Shown here piece by piece: positions 16,749-26,095 of a stretch of DNA of 64,000 nucleotides (the first letter of the stretch is position 1; every line of letters starts with the position of its first letter). This stretch comes from Planctomycetota bacterium (GTDB lineage: Bacteria; Planctomycetota; Phycisphaerae; Phycisphaerales; SM1A02), in assembly GCA_021414025.1 (NCBI GenBank), contig JAIOPG010000008.1:277852-341851 (forward strand), read 5' to 3'. The position numbers and the translations under genes were made by a program. The notes below the pieces were generated by a model. That model worked only from the letters and a program-made list of their open reading frames with translations. It ran no database searches and had not been told where the DNA came from.

Positions 16749-18296
16749 ATGAGTGACGCATCGTCGCCGCGCGTTCTTTCCCGCAATTCCAACCAGGCCC
16801 TGGGCATCGGCCAGTACGCGATCGACTTCCTGCGCGAAGGCCGGCCCGATCCCTCCGTCCTCGAGCGGACCACGCTCTTTCACACCGACGCCGTGCTCTG
16901 CGGCGTCAGCGCGCTGGCGCTGGGCACCAACGCGCCGGTGCTGCTGCGCAAGGAGGCCCTGGACTACCGCACCAAGAAGGGCGTCCCGGTCTTCGGCAGC
17001 GACAAGCGGGTCTCCCCCGAGAAGGCCGTGGTGGCCAACTGCGCCGCGGTTCGCGAATGGGATTCCAACGGCACCAACTTCGGCTATCGCCCCGAACTCG
17101 GGCACACCGCCGGTGAGTTCGGCCACAACGACTTCTATCCCGTGGCCGTTGCCGCGGCACAGCTCGCCCGCGAAGGCGGCGACATCGCGCTGCGCGGCAT
17201 GGTCTGCCTGGACGAGATCCGCGGGCGCCTGGCCGAGGTCTTCTCGCTCAAGAGCTACAAGATCGACCACGTGGTGCATGGGGCGATCGCCAGCGCCGCG
17301 GTCTACGGGGCGATCCTGGGCGCGACCGCCGAGGAGATCGAGGGCGCCATCGGCATGATGGTGGCCCACGCGATTCCCTGGCGCGCCATCCGCGCCGGCA
17401 AGCAGCTCAGCGACTCCAAGGGGGCCAGCGCCGCCATCAGCGCCGAGTTCGCCGTGCTCTGCATGCAGCGTTCGATGCGCGGCTTCCTGGGCCCGCGCGA
17501 CATCTTCCGAAATCCCGAGAGCCTCTTTCGTCAGTTCGAGCCGACCCAGGGGGACAGCCCCTTCGACCTGCACCTTTCCATGGCCGGTTCGGATTTCGCC
17601 GTGATGGGTATGCACTTCAAGCTGGGCCTCTACGAGCACCAGAGCGCGGGCGCGCTCCAGGGCGTGATCGACCTGGTGCAGCGCCATCCGGAGCTGGCGG
17701 AGAAGCCGGATTCCATCCGCAGCATCACCATCACCGCCTACGAGCCCGCCTTCGGCATCATCGGCGACCCCGCCAAGCGCGACCCCAAGACGCGGCAGAG
17801 CGCCGACCACTCCATGCTCTACATCGTCAGCACGCTGCTGCGCAAGGCCATCGAGCGGGTCGCCTCCAAGGGCCGGGCCGGGCTCGGCACCAGCAGCGAC
17901 GACGCGTGGAAGGCGCTGATGCTGGAGCCGGTGGACTACGGCTCGGAGGCGATCTTCAATGCCAACACGCGGGCGATGATGGCCAAGGTCCACTTCGAGC
18001 ATGGCGGTCCGGAATTCGACCGCCGCTACCCCGAGGGCATTCCGACCCAGGTGAAGATCACCACCGACCAGGGCACGCACGACAGCGGGCTGGTCATGTT
18101 CCCCGCCGGACATGCGCGAAATCACACCGCGAACCTGCAGGACATCCTTGCCGCCAAATTCGCCCTGATGGCCGGGCTCGGCGTGAAGAAGGGCAAGCGG
18201 CTGGTGGGCACGCTCGCCGCGCTGGGTACGCTCGACCGCAAGGAGCTGGCCGAGCTCTACGACTTCGAGCTGCTGGACCGCGGTCCCTTCGAATAG
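16749..18296 (+). CDS. MmgE/PrpD family protein (2-methylcitrate dehydratase-like)
   Basis: A 515-residue member of the MmgE/PrpD family, which includes 2-methylcitrate dehydratase (propionate breakdown) and related lyases. Family features include the N-terminal helical domain with LFHTDAVLCGVSALALG, WDSNGTNFGYRPELGHTAGE, the segment AIASAAVYGAILGATAEEIE and MVAHAIPWRAIRAGKQLSDS. The C-terminal domain begins near FDLHLSMAG. The ATG at 16749 has GGAG upstream. It lies just downstream of the B12/GTPase fusion, which suggests a role in propionyl-CoA or branched acyl-CoA metabolism. No prpC or prpB is present, so the exact substrate is open. Confidence 0.85.
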   Translation: MSDASSPRVLSRNSNQALGIGQYAIDFLREGRPDPSVLERTTLFHTDAVLCGVSALALGTNAPVLLRKEALDYRTKKGVPVFGSDKRVSPEKAVVANCAAVREWDSNGTNFGYRPELGHTAGEFGHNDFYPVAVAAAQLAREGGDIALRGMVCLDEIRGRLAEVFSLKSYKIDHVVHGAIASAAVYGAILGATAEEIEGAIGMMVAHAIPWRAIRAGKQLSDSKGASAAISAEFAVLCMQRSMRGFLGPRDIFRNPESLFRQFEPTQGDSPFDLHLSMAGSDFAVMGMHFKLGLYEHQSAGALQGVIDLVQRHPELAEKPDSIRSITITAYEPAFGIIGDPAKRDPKTRQSADHSMLYIVSTLLRKAIERVASKGRAGLGTSSDDAWKALMLEPVDYGSEAIFNANTRAMMAKVHFEHGGPEFDRRYPEGIPTQVKITTDQGTHDSGLVMFPAGHARNHTANLQDILAAKFALMAGLGVKKGKRLVGTLAALGTLDRKELAELYDFELLDRGPFE

Positions 18297-18300
18297 CGGA

Positions 18301-21300
18301 TCACTTCATGCCTGGGACATTCGTCGAGGACGCGGCGCCCCCTGCCGCGCCGGAATTCTCCGGTGCGCCGCCCTTGCGGATGCGCACCGGCATCTCGTGC
18401 TTGGGCGGCATCTGCTTCAGAAGCACCTCGACCGCCCGCTCAAGCTGGGTGTCGCGCCCCGCCTGCTGGTCCTGCGGCAGCCACACCATCTCGATGTCCG
18501 GCGTCACGCCCTCGTTCTCCACCTTGTAGCCGCGCTTGGGAGTCCAGAATCCGTAGCCAGGCTGCGACGAAATGCCGCCATCCATGAATCCCTTGTCCAT
18601 GTCGATGCCGACCACGCCACCCCAGGTGCGCGTGCCGACCAGAGTGGTTCCGTTCACCAGGCGCATGGACTCGGGGAAGATGTCGCCGTCGCTTCCGGCT
18701 CCCTGGTCCATCAGCACCACGATCGGTCCGTCGATCACGCGAGTCGGATAGGGTTCGATGCGTCCCTCGCGCGGCACGGTGTAGGCCCAGGGCTTGCGCG
18801 ACAATTTCTCCACCAGCGCCTGACTGATATAGCCGCCGCCATTGTCGCGAATGTCCACCAGCAGGCCCTGCTTGTCCGTCTGCGGATAGAAGTTGCGCAT
18901 GAAGGAGATGAGCCCTTCGGAATCCATGTCAGGCAGATGGATGTAGCCCAGCTTGCCGCCGGAAAGCTCGGCCACTTTTTTGCGGTTGCCCTCCACCCAG
19001 CTGGCGTAGCGCAGCGCGTGGTCGCTGGAGGGAAGCGTGACCTCGACCAGCGTGCCCTCCGTGTCCTTCGGGGAATCCCCGATGTAGAGCCGCACGCTCT
19101 TGCCGCCCTTGTCCACCAGCAACTCCGCCGGATCCTGCTTGGGATCGAGCTTGACGCCGTCGATCGCCAGCAGGTACTGCCCGGCCTTCACGTTTCGGAA
19201 GGGCTTGGCCAGCGGGCTCTCGCCGCCGCCGATCGCCGACTCATCCGGGAAGATCCGCGCGATCTTCCATCCCTCGTCCGTCTGCTGCAGGTCCGCGCCA
19301 AGCGAGCCGACCGACACCGGCCGGGTCTGTGCGAAATCGGCGCCGCCCGAGATGTAGGCGTGGCTGTTGCGCAGCTCGGACATCATCTCGCCAATGACGT
19401 CGTTCAGTTCGCCGCGCGAGCCGATCCGCTCCACCAGCGGGCGGTAGCGCTCGCGGATGCCGGCCCAGTCCACGCCGTTCATGTCCTCGCGCCAGAAGAA
19501 GTCGCGCTGCAGCCGCCAGGCCTCCTCGAAGATCTGCTTCCACTCCGCCTTGGGGTCCACGCGCACCGCGAGGTCCTTGGTCTCGATGGGCTTGGGCTCG
19601 CCACCGGTGGTGTCGATGCTGGAAAGCGCCGAACCGTCCCACGAGACGACCTTGGCGCCGGTCGGATCCATGATCCACGCCTCGACCGCGTTGGCCAGCA
19701 GCGGCGTGGTCTTCTCCTCGACCAGGTCGAAGCGCTCGACCTTGGTTCCGCCCTGGCCCAGCGGCGGCGCGGGCCACTTCTCGTCGAGCACGCCCTCGAG
19801 CGGGCGCCGTCCCAGCAGCACGCCGCCGGCGATCGCTTCGAAGCCGTCGAAGCTGCCCGCCGGGATCGGCAGCAAGGCCACGCGCTCTGAGATTCCCGCG
19901 CTGTCGACCTCGGCGGGAATCTCCGCGTCGAGCTCCGCCAGCTCCGAGGCCTTCTTGCCCTTGTCGGCGGCGGATTCCTTGCCCTTCGCCTCGGCCGTCG
20001 CATGCGGGATGCCCGCGTTCGTCGCCTCGCCGGCTTGCGCCGCAGATCCATCCATCGGGACCGATGCGGCCTCCCCGGATTCGTCCGCCTCGTGCGCCTC
20101 CTTCAACTTTGCTCCCAGGTCGCGCCACGCGCCCAGGTCCATGCCCATCTGCGCCGCGTCCTGCCGCAGCGGCGGCGGAAACTTGGCGTAGAGCGGCACC
20201 ACGCACACCTGCGTGGTCTGCAGGTTGGCGAAGTTCAGCTCCGCGTGGTCGGGCGTGGGGTTGATGTTGCGGTCGGAGAGGAAATAGAGGTAGAGGCCGG
20301 CGGGATCCCAGCGCGGGGCGTAGTCGTTGGTCATGCCCTCGCCGATCGACGTGTTCACGCCCGTCTCGAGATTGCGGATCACGACCTGCTGAAGTCCATT
20401 CGAGAGCGGGCGCGACCAGGCGAGCCACTTGGAATCGGGGCTGAAGCGATAGTCGGAGATCGCGCCGTTGACGGAGGCGTCGGCCTCGACGGAAGCCTTG
20501 GTTTCCAGATTCAGCACGCGCAGGAATCCGGTCTTGGTGCTCCAGGCGAGGTGCTTTTCGTCCAGGCTCGCCACCGGCGGATGGATCCACGACTCGCTGC
20601 TCTCGACCTTCGTCTCGTCCGGGGAGAAGAGGGATCCGGCGGCGGGGTCGGCGGGATTCTCGCGCGGATCAACGGCAATGTGCCGCGTCATGATGTCGGA
20701 TTGGCCGTTGAGATCGCTCACGTAGGCGACCAGGTCCTCGCCCAGCCAGGTCACGTCGCGCTCGCGGCTGATGCTGCGGCCGGGAAACTGGATCGGCGTG
20801 GTGATCTCATGGCCGTTGAGCGGGTCGACCGGTATCACCGTCACCTCGCCGCGCGACTCGATCGCCAGTCGCTTGCCGCCCGGCGAGAGCGCAAAGCCCT
20901 CGGCGTGGGCCATCACGGATTCGAAGCGCGGCCGGCTCTGCAGGCGGTCGCCGATCAGGCGGATGTCCAGCGCCTGCATCTGCCCGCTCTTCGTGTCGAA
21001 GTTGATGATCTCGCCGCCGCGGGTGAAGACGATCCATCCCCCGTCGGCCGCGGGATCGGCGCTGGCCCAGCGCGGCTCAAGGTCGGAGGACGTGAAGAAG
21101 GTGTGCTGCGTCCGGTCGGCGCCCTTGGCGTCCACGCTCCAGAGGTTCATCACGCCGCCCGAGTCGGAGAGGAACCAGATGCGACCCTGCTTCCACATGG
21201 GGAACAATTCGTTCTCGGCCGTCTTGGTCAATTGGGCGAAGGACTTCCGGTCGGAGCCGGCGAGCCAGAGGTCCGGCGCGGTGCCGCCGCGATAGCCCTT

Positions 21301-21882
21301 CCAATGCCAGTTCTCGTTGGACCAGCGCGTGAAGACGATCTGCCCCGTCGCCGGATCGATCGCCGCCAGCGACGCCTCGCCGATGTTGATCGGTTGCGCA
21401 GGGCCGCCGGTCACGGGCACCTGCCAGAGTTCCACTCGCCCCATCGGGTTGGTCCGCGAGGAGCGGAAGACCACGAACTTGCCGTCCGGTGTGAAGGTGA
21501 GCGGCTGCTCGCTGGAGTCGTGGAAGGTCAGACGCTTGGGCGATCCGCCCGTGATCGGCATGATGTAGATCTCAGGATTGCCGTCGTAGTCGGCGGCGAA
21601 GGCGATGTTCCTGCCGTCCGGAGAAATCACCGGCCAGCTTTCCATGCCCGCGCCGCTGGTCAGGCGCGCCGCTTCGTAGGGCGCGCTGCCGTTGATCTTG
21701 GTCGTCCACAGATCGCCGTCGGCGACGAAGACCATGCGCTCGCCGCGCACCGCCGGGTGGGAGAAATAGCCGCGGCCCGGCGCGTCGGCAAGCATCGCAG
21801 GCGCCTTGGCATCCGCGGCCCGGGCCGATGCATTCACGGTGGCGGCAACAACCAGCATCAACGATAGCAATGAACGTGGCAT
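18301..21882 (-). CDS. Tricorn-like protease, S41 family, exported (copy 1)
   Basis: From ATG 21882 (AAGAAAGA Shine-Dalgarno upstream) the 1193-residue protein starts with a signal peptide (MPRSLLSLMLVVAATVNASA). Two WD/beta-propeller regions follow (WPVISPDGRNIAFAADYDG and similar blades). An Ala/Glu/Lys-rich linker lies at about 590-660. Then come a core domain, a PDZ domain and the S41 catalytic domain. The catalytic His841 lies in NSHAYISGG and the nucleophile Ser1064 in GAGSDGDIF. Tricorn proteases degrade peptides to short fragments; the signal peptide points to the periplasm. It follows fbp by 34 bp on the same strand. A paralogue lies at 58946-62482. Confidence 0.92.
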   Translation of the reverse strand: MPRSLLSLMLVVAATVNASARAADAKAPAMLADAPGRGYFSHPAVRGERMVFVADGDLWTTKINGSAPYEAARLTSGAGMESWPVISPDGRNIAFAADYDGNPEIYIMPITGGSPKRLTFHDSSEQPLTFTPDGKFVVFRSSRTNPMGRVELWQVPVTGGPAQPINIGEASLAAIDPATGQIVFTRWSNENWHWKGYRGGTAPDLWLAGSDRKSFAQLTKTAENELFPMWKQGRIWFLSDSGGVMNLWSVDAKGADRTQHTFFTSSDLEPRWASADPAADGGWIVFTRGGEIINFDTKSGQMQALDIRLIGDRLQSRPRFESVMAHAEGFALSPGGKRLAIESRGEVTVIPVDPLNGHEITTPIQFPGRSISRERDVTWLGEDLVAYVSDLNGQSDIMTRHIAVDPRENPADPAAGSLFSPDETKVESSESWIHPPVASLDEKHLAWSTKTGFLRVLNLETKASVEADASVNGAISDYRFSPDSKWLAWSRPLSNGLQQVVIRNLETGVNTSIGEGMTNDYAPRWDPAGLYLYFLSDRNINPTPDHAELNFANLQTTQVCVVPLYAKFPPPLRQDAAQMGMDLGAWRDLGAKLKEAHEADESGEAASVPMDGSAAQAGEATNAGIPHATAEAKGKESAADKGKKASELAELDAEIPAEVDSAGISERVALLPIPAGSFDGFEAIAGGVLLGRRPLEGVLDEKWPAPPLGQGGTKVERFDLVEEKTTPLLANAVEAWIMDPTGAKVVSWDGSALSSIDTTGGEPKPIETKDLAVRVDPKAEWKQIFEEAWRLQRDFFWREDMNGVDWAGIRERYRPLVERIGSRGELNDVIGEMMSELRNSHAYISGGADFAQTRPVSVGSLGADLQQTDEGWKIARIFPDESAIGGGESPLAKPFRNVKAGQYLLAIDGVKLDPKQDPAELLVDKGGKSVRLYIGDSPKDTEGTLVEVTLPSSDHALRYASWVEGNRKKVAELSGGKLGYIHLPDMDSEGLISFMRNFYPQTDKQGLLVDIRDNGGGYISQALVEKLSRKPWAYTVPREGRIEPYPTRVIDGPIVVLMDQGAGSDGDIFPESMRLVNGTTLVGTRTWGGVVGIDMDKGFMDGGISSQPGYGFWTPKRGYKVENEGVTPDIEMVWLPQDQQAGRDTQLERAVEVLLKQMPPKHEMPVRIRKGGAPENSGAAGGAASSTNVPGMK

Positions 21883-21916
21883 GGACGATTCTTTCTTGGA
21901 ATGATTCCGCGGTCGG

Positions 21917-22969
21917 TTAGCTCTTCGATCCCGAAACATAGCGCATGACATGGTCGACTTCCTCGGGCGAGCCCATCACCAGCGGCGTGCGCTCGTGCAG
22001 GTGCTTGGGCACCACGTCGAGCGTGCGCATGGAGCCCGTCGTGCTTTTGCCTCCGGCCTGCTCCATCAGGAAGCTCATCGGGTTGGCCTCGTAAAGCAAG
22101 CGCAATTTTCCCGAGGGGTGTTTCTTGGTCGGCGGATAGAGGAAGACGCCGCCGTTGATCAGCGTGCGATGCACGTCCGCCACCATGCTGCCGATGTAGC
22201 GGCTGGAATACTGATTGGCGTGGGTCCAGGCGAGGTAGTCGCGGTAGCCGCGCGGGAAACCCTCGGCGTAGGCCTCGTTGACGGAATAGACCTTGTTCGC
22301 CTGCGGAATCTGCAGGTCGCGCTTGACCAGCAGGAAGCTGCCCACGCTGGTGTCCAGCTCGAACATGTGGGTGCCGTGGCCGGTGGTCAGCATGAAGACG
22401 GTGCTCGAGCCGTAGAGCACGTAGCCCGCGGCGATCTGCTCGGCGCCGCGCTGGCAGACGGTCTCCATGGCGCCGGAGATCCCCGGATCATTTTTCAGCA
22501 CGGTGAAAATGGTTCCCACGCCCACCGCGGTGTCGAGGTTGCTCGAACCGTCCAGCGGATCAAAGAGAACGCAATACTTGCCGCCCTCGCTGCCCTTGCG
22601 CAAAATGGTCGGCTCGTGGTCCTCCTCGCTGCCCAGCACGGCGATCGAGGGGCGCGAGCCAAGCACGCGCATGATGACTTCGTTGGAGATCATGTCCATG
22701 CGCAGCTGAACCTCGTCCTGCACATTGATCGTGCCTTCCTGGCCGATGACCCCCTGCAGGCGCACATGTCGAACCTTGAAGGCGATGATCTTGGCGGCCA
22801 GTGAAATCGCCGAGATGATCCAGCTGAATTCGCCGGTGGCGCTGGGATACTTCTGTTCTTCCTCGAGAATGAAACTCTGCAGGCTGACCAGATTGTCGGT
22901 GACGACATCGGGTCGCTTGGAATCAGCCGCCGTGGCGGCCGTGGTCTTGCTGGGCTTCGCGGAACTCAT
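21917..22969 (-). CDS. fbp: Fructose-1,6-bisphosphatase, class I
   Basis: Hydrolyses fructose 1,6-bisphosphate to fructose 6-phosphate in gluconeogenesis. The 350-residue length fits class I. LFDPLDGSSNLDTAVGVGTI is the metal and substrate signature. GSEEDHEP precedes it and GKLRLLYEANPMSFLMEQAG is the C-terminal substrate region. The start chosen is ATG 22969, preceded by GGAGA, because the extra 30 residues of the longer frame do not resemble the family. The tricorn protease gene follows in the same direction. Confidence 0.95.
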   Translation of the reverse strand: MSSAKPSKTTAATAADSKRPDVVTDNLVSLQSFILEEEQKYPSATGEFSWIISAISLAAKIIAFKVRHVRLQGVIGQEGTINVQDEVQLRMDMISNEVIMRVLGSRPSIAVLGSEEDHEPTILRKGSEGGKYCVLFDPLDGSSNLDTAVGVGTIFTVLKNDPGISGAMETVCQRGAEQIAAGYVLYGSSTVFMLTTGHGTHMFELDTSVGSFLLVKRDLQIPQANKVYSVNEAYAEGFPRGYRDYLAWTHANQYSSRYIGSMVADVHRTLINGGVFLYPPTKKHPSGKLRLLYEANPMSFLMEQAGGKSTTGSMRTLDVVPKHLHERTPLVMGSPEEVDHVMRYVSGSKS

Positions 22970-23013
22970 GAATCGTCTCCAGAATGAGGCCGGAAGCAGC
23001 CCCGAACTCAGGC

Positions 23014-23053
23014 TACCATCCTCCTCCCGAACATCGCGCCCGCGCATGCGGGC
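23014..23053 (+). promoter_or_regulatory. Promoter and leader hairpin of the thiolase gene
   Basis: GGCTACCAT holds the -10 TACCAT (23014-23019). The leader contains the hairpin GCCCGC-GCAT-GCGGGC (23038-23053), then AAGGAG 7 nt before the ATG at 23086. Confidence 0.4.
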
Positions 23054-23085
23054 ACGCACGCCGAGTCACCCGCAAGGAGAAACCC

Positions 23086-24264
23086 ATGCCGCAACCCGTC
23101 ATCCTCGCCGCACGTCGCACCCCCATCGGCCGCTTCGGCGGATCGCTCGCGAAAGTGCCGGCGCCGCAGCTCGGGGCCTTCGCCATCGAGGCGGTCCTGG
23201 CCGATGTGCCCGCGGCGAAGGCGGCGATCGAGGAGTGTGTGATGGGCAATGTGCTGCAGGCGGGCGTCGGGCAGAACCCAGCGCGGCAGGCGGGTCTGCT
23301 GGCGGGTTTGCCCCACACGCTCAACGCGGTCACCGTGAACAAGGTCTGCGGATCGGGCCTGCAGGCGGTGATGCAGATGGCCACCAGCATCAAGGCCGGC
23401 GACATCCAATGCGGCGTCGCGGGCGGCATGGAGAACATGGATCTCGCTCCGCATTTCGCGCACGTTCGCGCCGGAGTTCGCTTTGGCGACGCCAAGTTCA
23501 TTGATCACATGTCAGCGGATGGTCTCACCTGCCCCTTTGAAAAATGGGGCATGGGATTCGCCGCCGACTACACGGCGCAGACCGGCGGCGTCACCCGCGA
23601 GGCGCAGGACAAGTTCAGCGTGCAGAGCCATCAGCGGGCGGCGCAGGCCACGAAGGATGGGCACTTCAAGGCGGAAATCGTGCCGCTCACCGCCGAGCGG
23701 ATTTCGCAGAAGCAAGGCCTTGATGCGGACGAAGGATTCCGCGCCGATTCAAATCTGGAGGCGCTGGCCAAGTTGCGGCCTTCGTTCAACAAGGATGGAA
23801 CCGTCACGGCCGGCAACTCCAGCCAGATTTCCGATGGCGCCGCGGCGCTGATCGTGGCGAGCGAGGAGTTCGCCAAGAAGATCGGCGCCAAACCGATGGC
23901 GAAGATCCTCGACTACAACACCGTCGGCGTGGCTCCGAAGGATATTTTCTTCGCCCCCAAGCTCGGCATTGAAACGCTGCTCAAGAAAAACAATCTCGCC
24001 GTCAAGGACATTGATCTCTTCGAGGTCAACGAAGCCTTCGCGGCGCAAATCCTCGCGGATGTCACGCCGCTGGGCATCCCGCACGAGAAGCTCAACATCT
24101 GCGGCGGCGGCGTGGCCATCGGCCATCCGATCGGTGCCAGCGGAGCCCGCGTGCTGGTGACGCTCATTCATCAGCTCAAGCGCACCGGCGGCAAGCGCGG
24201 CGTCTGCTCGCTCTGCCTGGGCGGCGGCAATGCCGTGTCCATGCTGATCGAACTCTGCCCATGA
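23086..24264 (+). CDS. Acetyl-CoA C-acetyltransferase (thiolase)
   Basis: Condenses two acetyl-CoA to acetoacetyl-CoA, or runs the reverse in fatty acid breakdown. The 392-residue protein is full length for the biosynthetic-type thiolase. The acylated cysteine is in VNKVCGSGLQAVMQM. The His/Asn region is FEVNEAFAAQIL, the second His is in GGGVAIGHPIGASGARV, and the general-base cysteine is in CSLCLGGGNAVS. The ATG at 23086 has a good Shine-Dalgarno sequence (AAGGAG). Its stop overlaps the start of the next gene by 4 bp, indicating translational coupling. Confidence 0.94.
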   Translation: MPQPVILAARRTPIGRFGGSLAKVPAPQLGAFAIEAVLADVPAAKAAIEECVMGNVLQAGVGQNPARQAGLLAGLPHTLNAVTVNKVCGSGLQAVMQMATSIKAGDIQCGVAGGMENMDLAPHFAHVRAGVRFGDAKFIDHMSADGLTCPFEKWGMGFAADYTAQTGGVTREAQDKFSVQSHQRAAQATKDGHFKAEIVPLTAERISQKQGLDADEGFRADSNLEALAKLRPSFNKDGTVTAGNSSQISDGAAALIVASEEFAKKIGAKPMAKILDYNTVGVAPKDIFFAPKLGIETLLKKNNLAVKDIDLFEVNEAFAAQILADVTPLGIPHEKLNICGGGVAIGHPIGASGARVLVTLIHQLKRTGGKRGVCSLCLGGGNAVSMLIELCP

Positions 24265-24950
24265 TGGACGTCGAGCGCCTGCCCCGGCAGACGAACGGCT
24301 TCCGCCTGCGCGGCACCGAGGTGTCGCGGCTGGAGGCCTTCAGCGACGGACTCTTCGCGCTGGCCATGACGCTGCTGATCGTCAACCTGAGTCCGGCGCG
24401 AACCTTCGCGGAATTGCGCGAAAGCTTCTTCGCCCTGCCGGTCTTCGCCGTGTGCTTTGTCCTGATCGGCGCCATCTGGTGGGAGCATCACCGCTTCTTC
24501 CGCCGCACGGGATTGCAGGATTGGCAGATCATCGTGCTCAACGGCGTGCTGATGTTCCTGGTGATGTTCTACGTTTATCCGCTGAAATTCCTGTTTTCGC
24601 TCGCGCTCAACCGCGGACAGTTCGGCGTGGGCATGTCGGGCAACGACGGGCGCTGGCTCTTCACCATGTACGGGGCGGGCATGATTTCGATCTATGGCGT
24701 GCTCGGCTTCATGCATCGGCACGCCCTCGCGTGCCGCGACCAGCTCCAATTCGACGAGCGCGAGGCGTGGATGGAGCGCGAAGTGATGCAGAACTGCGCG
24801 ATCTACGCATTCGTCGGAATAATTTCCATCAGTCTGGCCTGGATCCTTCCCGAAAACAAGCTGGGCTGGGCGGGCATGGCCTATGCGCTGCTGGGGCTGT
24901 TCTGCGCCGTGCACGGCTCGTGGATGGGAAACCGCCGTCCCCAAGTCTGA
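24261..24950 (+). CDS. TMEM175-like potassium channel family membrane protein
   Basis: A 229-residue integral membrane protein with about six hydrophobic helices. RLEAFSDGLFALAMTLLIV near the N-terminus carries the FSD motif (Phe27-Ser28-Asp29) typical of the TMEM175/DUF1211 family, whose bacterial members are tetrameric potassium channels. The second conserved region, IGAIWWEHHRFFRR, also matches the family. It overlaps the thiolase gene by ATGA, so its expression is tied to the thiolase, an unexpected partner for a channel. A second Met directly follows the first. Confidence 0.82.
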   Translation: MMDVERLPRQTNGFRLRGTEVSRLEAFSDGLFALAMTLLIVNLSPARTFAELRESFFALPVFAVCFVLIGAIWWEHHRFFRRTGLQDWQIIVLNGVLMFLVMFYVYPLKFLFSLALNRGQFGVGMSGNDGRWLFTMYGAGMISIYGVLGFMHRHALACRDQLQFDEREAWMEREVMQNCAIYAFVGIISISLAWILPENKLGWAGMAYALLGLFCAVHGSWMGNRRPQV

Positions 24951-24961
24951 AGGCACGTCCC

Positions 24962-26065
24962 TCAGTTGGGATTCGGTTGTGCCGCCTTGAATTTCGCCGC
25001 CCACTCGGCCGTCATCTTGATGTACTTGTCGCCCAGTTCCTCGGAGGGCTCGATCTCGCTGCCTTCGTGCCACTCGTTGAAGCTGGTGACGAGCACCCAG
25101 TCCGGTTTTGCGGCGACCGCCTGGCGCCAGAGTTCCTCGTAAAGTTTTCCACCGTCGCGCTCGACCAAGAGACCCGGCGTGCGGACCTTGGTGTCGTCGT
25201 AGCCCGGGAAAACCGTGGCGCATGAGATCTTCCCGGAGGCGCGGGCCTTCTCGCCGCCTTCGCCGCAGTTCGCCCACCAGGGCATCGCGCGCTTCGCCCA
25301 GGTGTGAACCGACTCCTTTTTCTTGGCCGCCGCGGCCACGTCGCCGGCGGGACCATAGGCGCATGCACCGTCAAAAGTTGCCACGGCCTTGGCGCTGAAA
25401 TCATCGCCGATCAGAAGTGGAAGAGGGCCGGCCGCGTGCGCGAGGATTTCCCGCACCTCCTTCCATTTCTCCACGCCGAGCTGCTGAATGGCGCGGCCAT
25501 AGACGAAGATCACCGGACGTGCGACGCCATCCCTGATGACGCTGAGATAGGCGGCATGCGCACCGAAGCGCTTGGCGATGTCGGTGATTTCCGCCGCGAC
25601 CGTCTCCGGCGTGCCGCCCTTGGGAATCTGCTCGTAGAAGATGCAGGCCCGTGTGCCCGCTTTCTTGCACGCGTCAAGACACGCTGGAACCGCCTGGTCC
25701 TCGAACGAGTCCTTGCCCCACCACGAGATGATGAATCCATCGATGCCGGCGCTCCTGGCCAAGTTGCAGTGACGTTCGATCACCGCGGGATCGTGCGAGT
25801 CATACGCGCCGCCCTTGGGATAATGGGTGCTCGAGGTGATCCTCATGCCAATGGCGTCGACGCCTGCCCAGTGGATGAACTTGCTCCCGTGAGCGCGACC
25901 ACCCGGCCCTTCCGGCGTGCCATACCACGGGTAATAAAAGGCGAGGACCAGCGGCTTCTTCGCGATCACCGGGGCTGCCGGGGCGGGGATCCCCTGATTG
26001 GAGCTGCTCGCGCCGAGGATGCCATTCAGCGCGAGAAGTAGCACGGTGATGAGGCGGAATCGCAT
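24962..26065 (-). CDS. Exported glycoside hydrolase, GH99-like
   Basis: From ATG 26065 the protein has 367 residues with a signal peptide (MRFRLITVLLLALNGILG). VLAFYYPWYGTPEGPGGR followed by HW, the GIDGFIISWWG segment and VTSFNEWHEGSEIEPS match GH99 (endo-alpha-mannosidase/mannanase) proteins. The two Glu of EWHE have the spacing of the catalytic pair in that family. It would cleave alpha-mannoside linkages in external polysaccharides. TACGAT ending 6 nt upstream supports this start over an ATG 6 codons earlier. Confidence 0.82.
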   Translation of the reverse strand: MRFRLITVLLLALNGILGASSSNQGIPAPAAPVIAKKPLVLAFYYPWYGTPEGPGGRAHGSKFIHWAGVDAIGMRITSSTHYPKGGAYDSHDPAVIERHCNLARSAGIDGFIISWWGKDSFEDQAVPACLDACKKAGTRACIFYEQIPKGGTPETVAAEITDIAKRFGAHAAYLSVIRDGVARPVIFVYGRAIQQLGVEKWKEVREILAHAAGPLPLLIGDDFSAKAVATFDGACAYGPAGDVAAAAKKKESVHTWAKRAMPWWANCGEGGEKARASGKISCATVFPGYDDTKVRTPGLLVERDGGKLYEELWRQAVAAKPDWVLVTSFNEWHEGSEIEPSEELGDKYIKMTAEWAAKFKAAQPNPN

Positions 26066-26071
26066 GAAATC

Positions 26072-26077
26072 ATCGTA
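26072..26077 (-). promoter_or_regulatory. -10 element of the GH99 gene
   Basis: TACGAT on the minus strand ends 6 nt before the ATG at 26065, with no Shine-Dalgarno sequence. Confidence 0.4.
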
Positions 26078-26095
26078 GTTCAACGGTGCTGCGCA

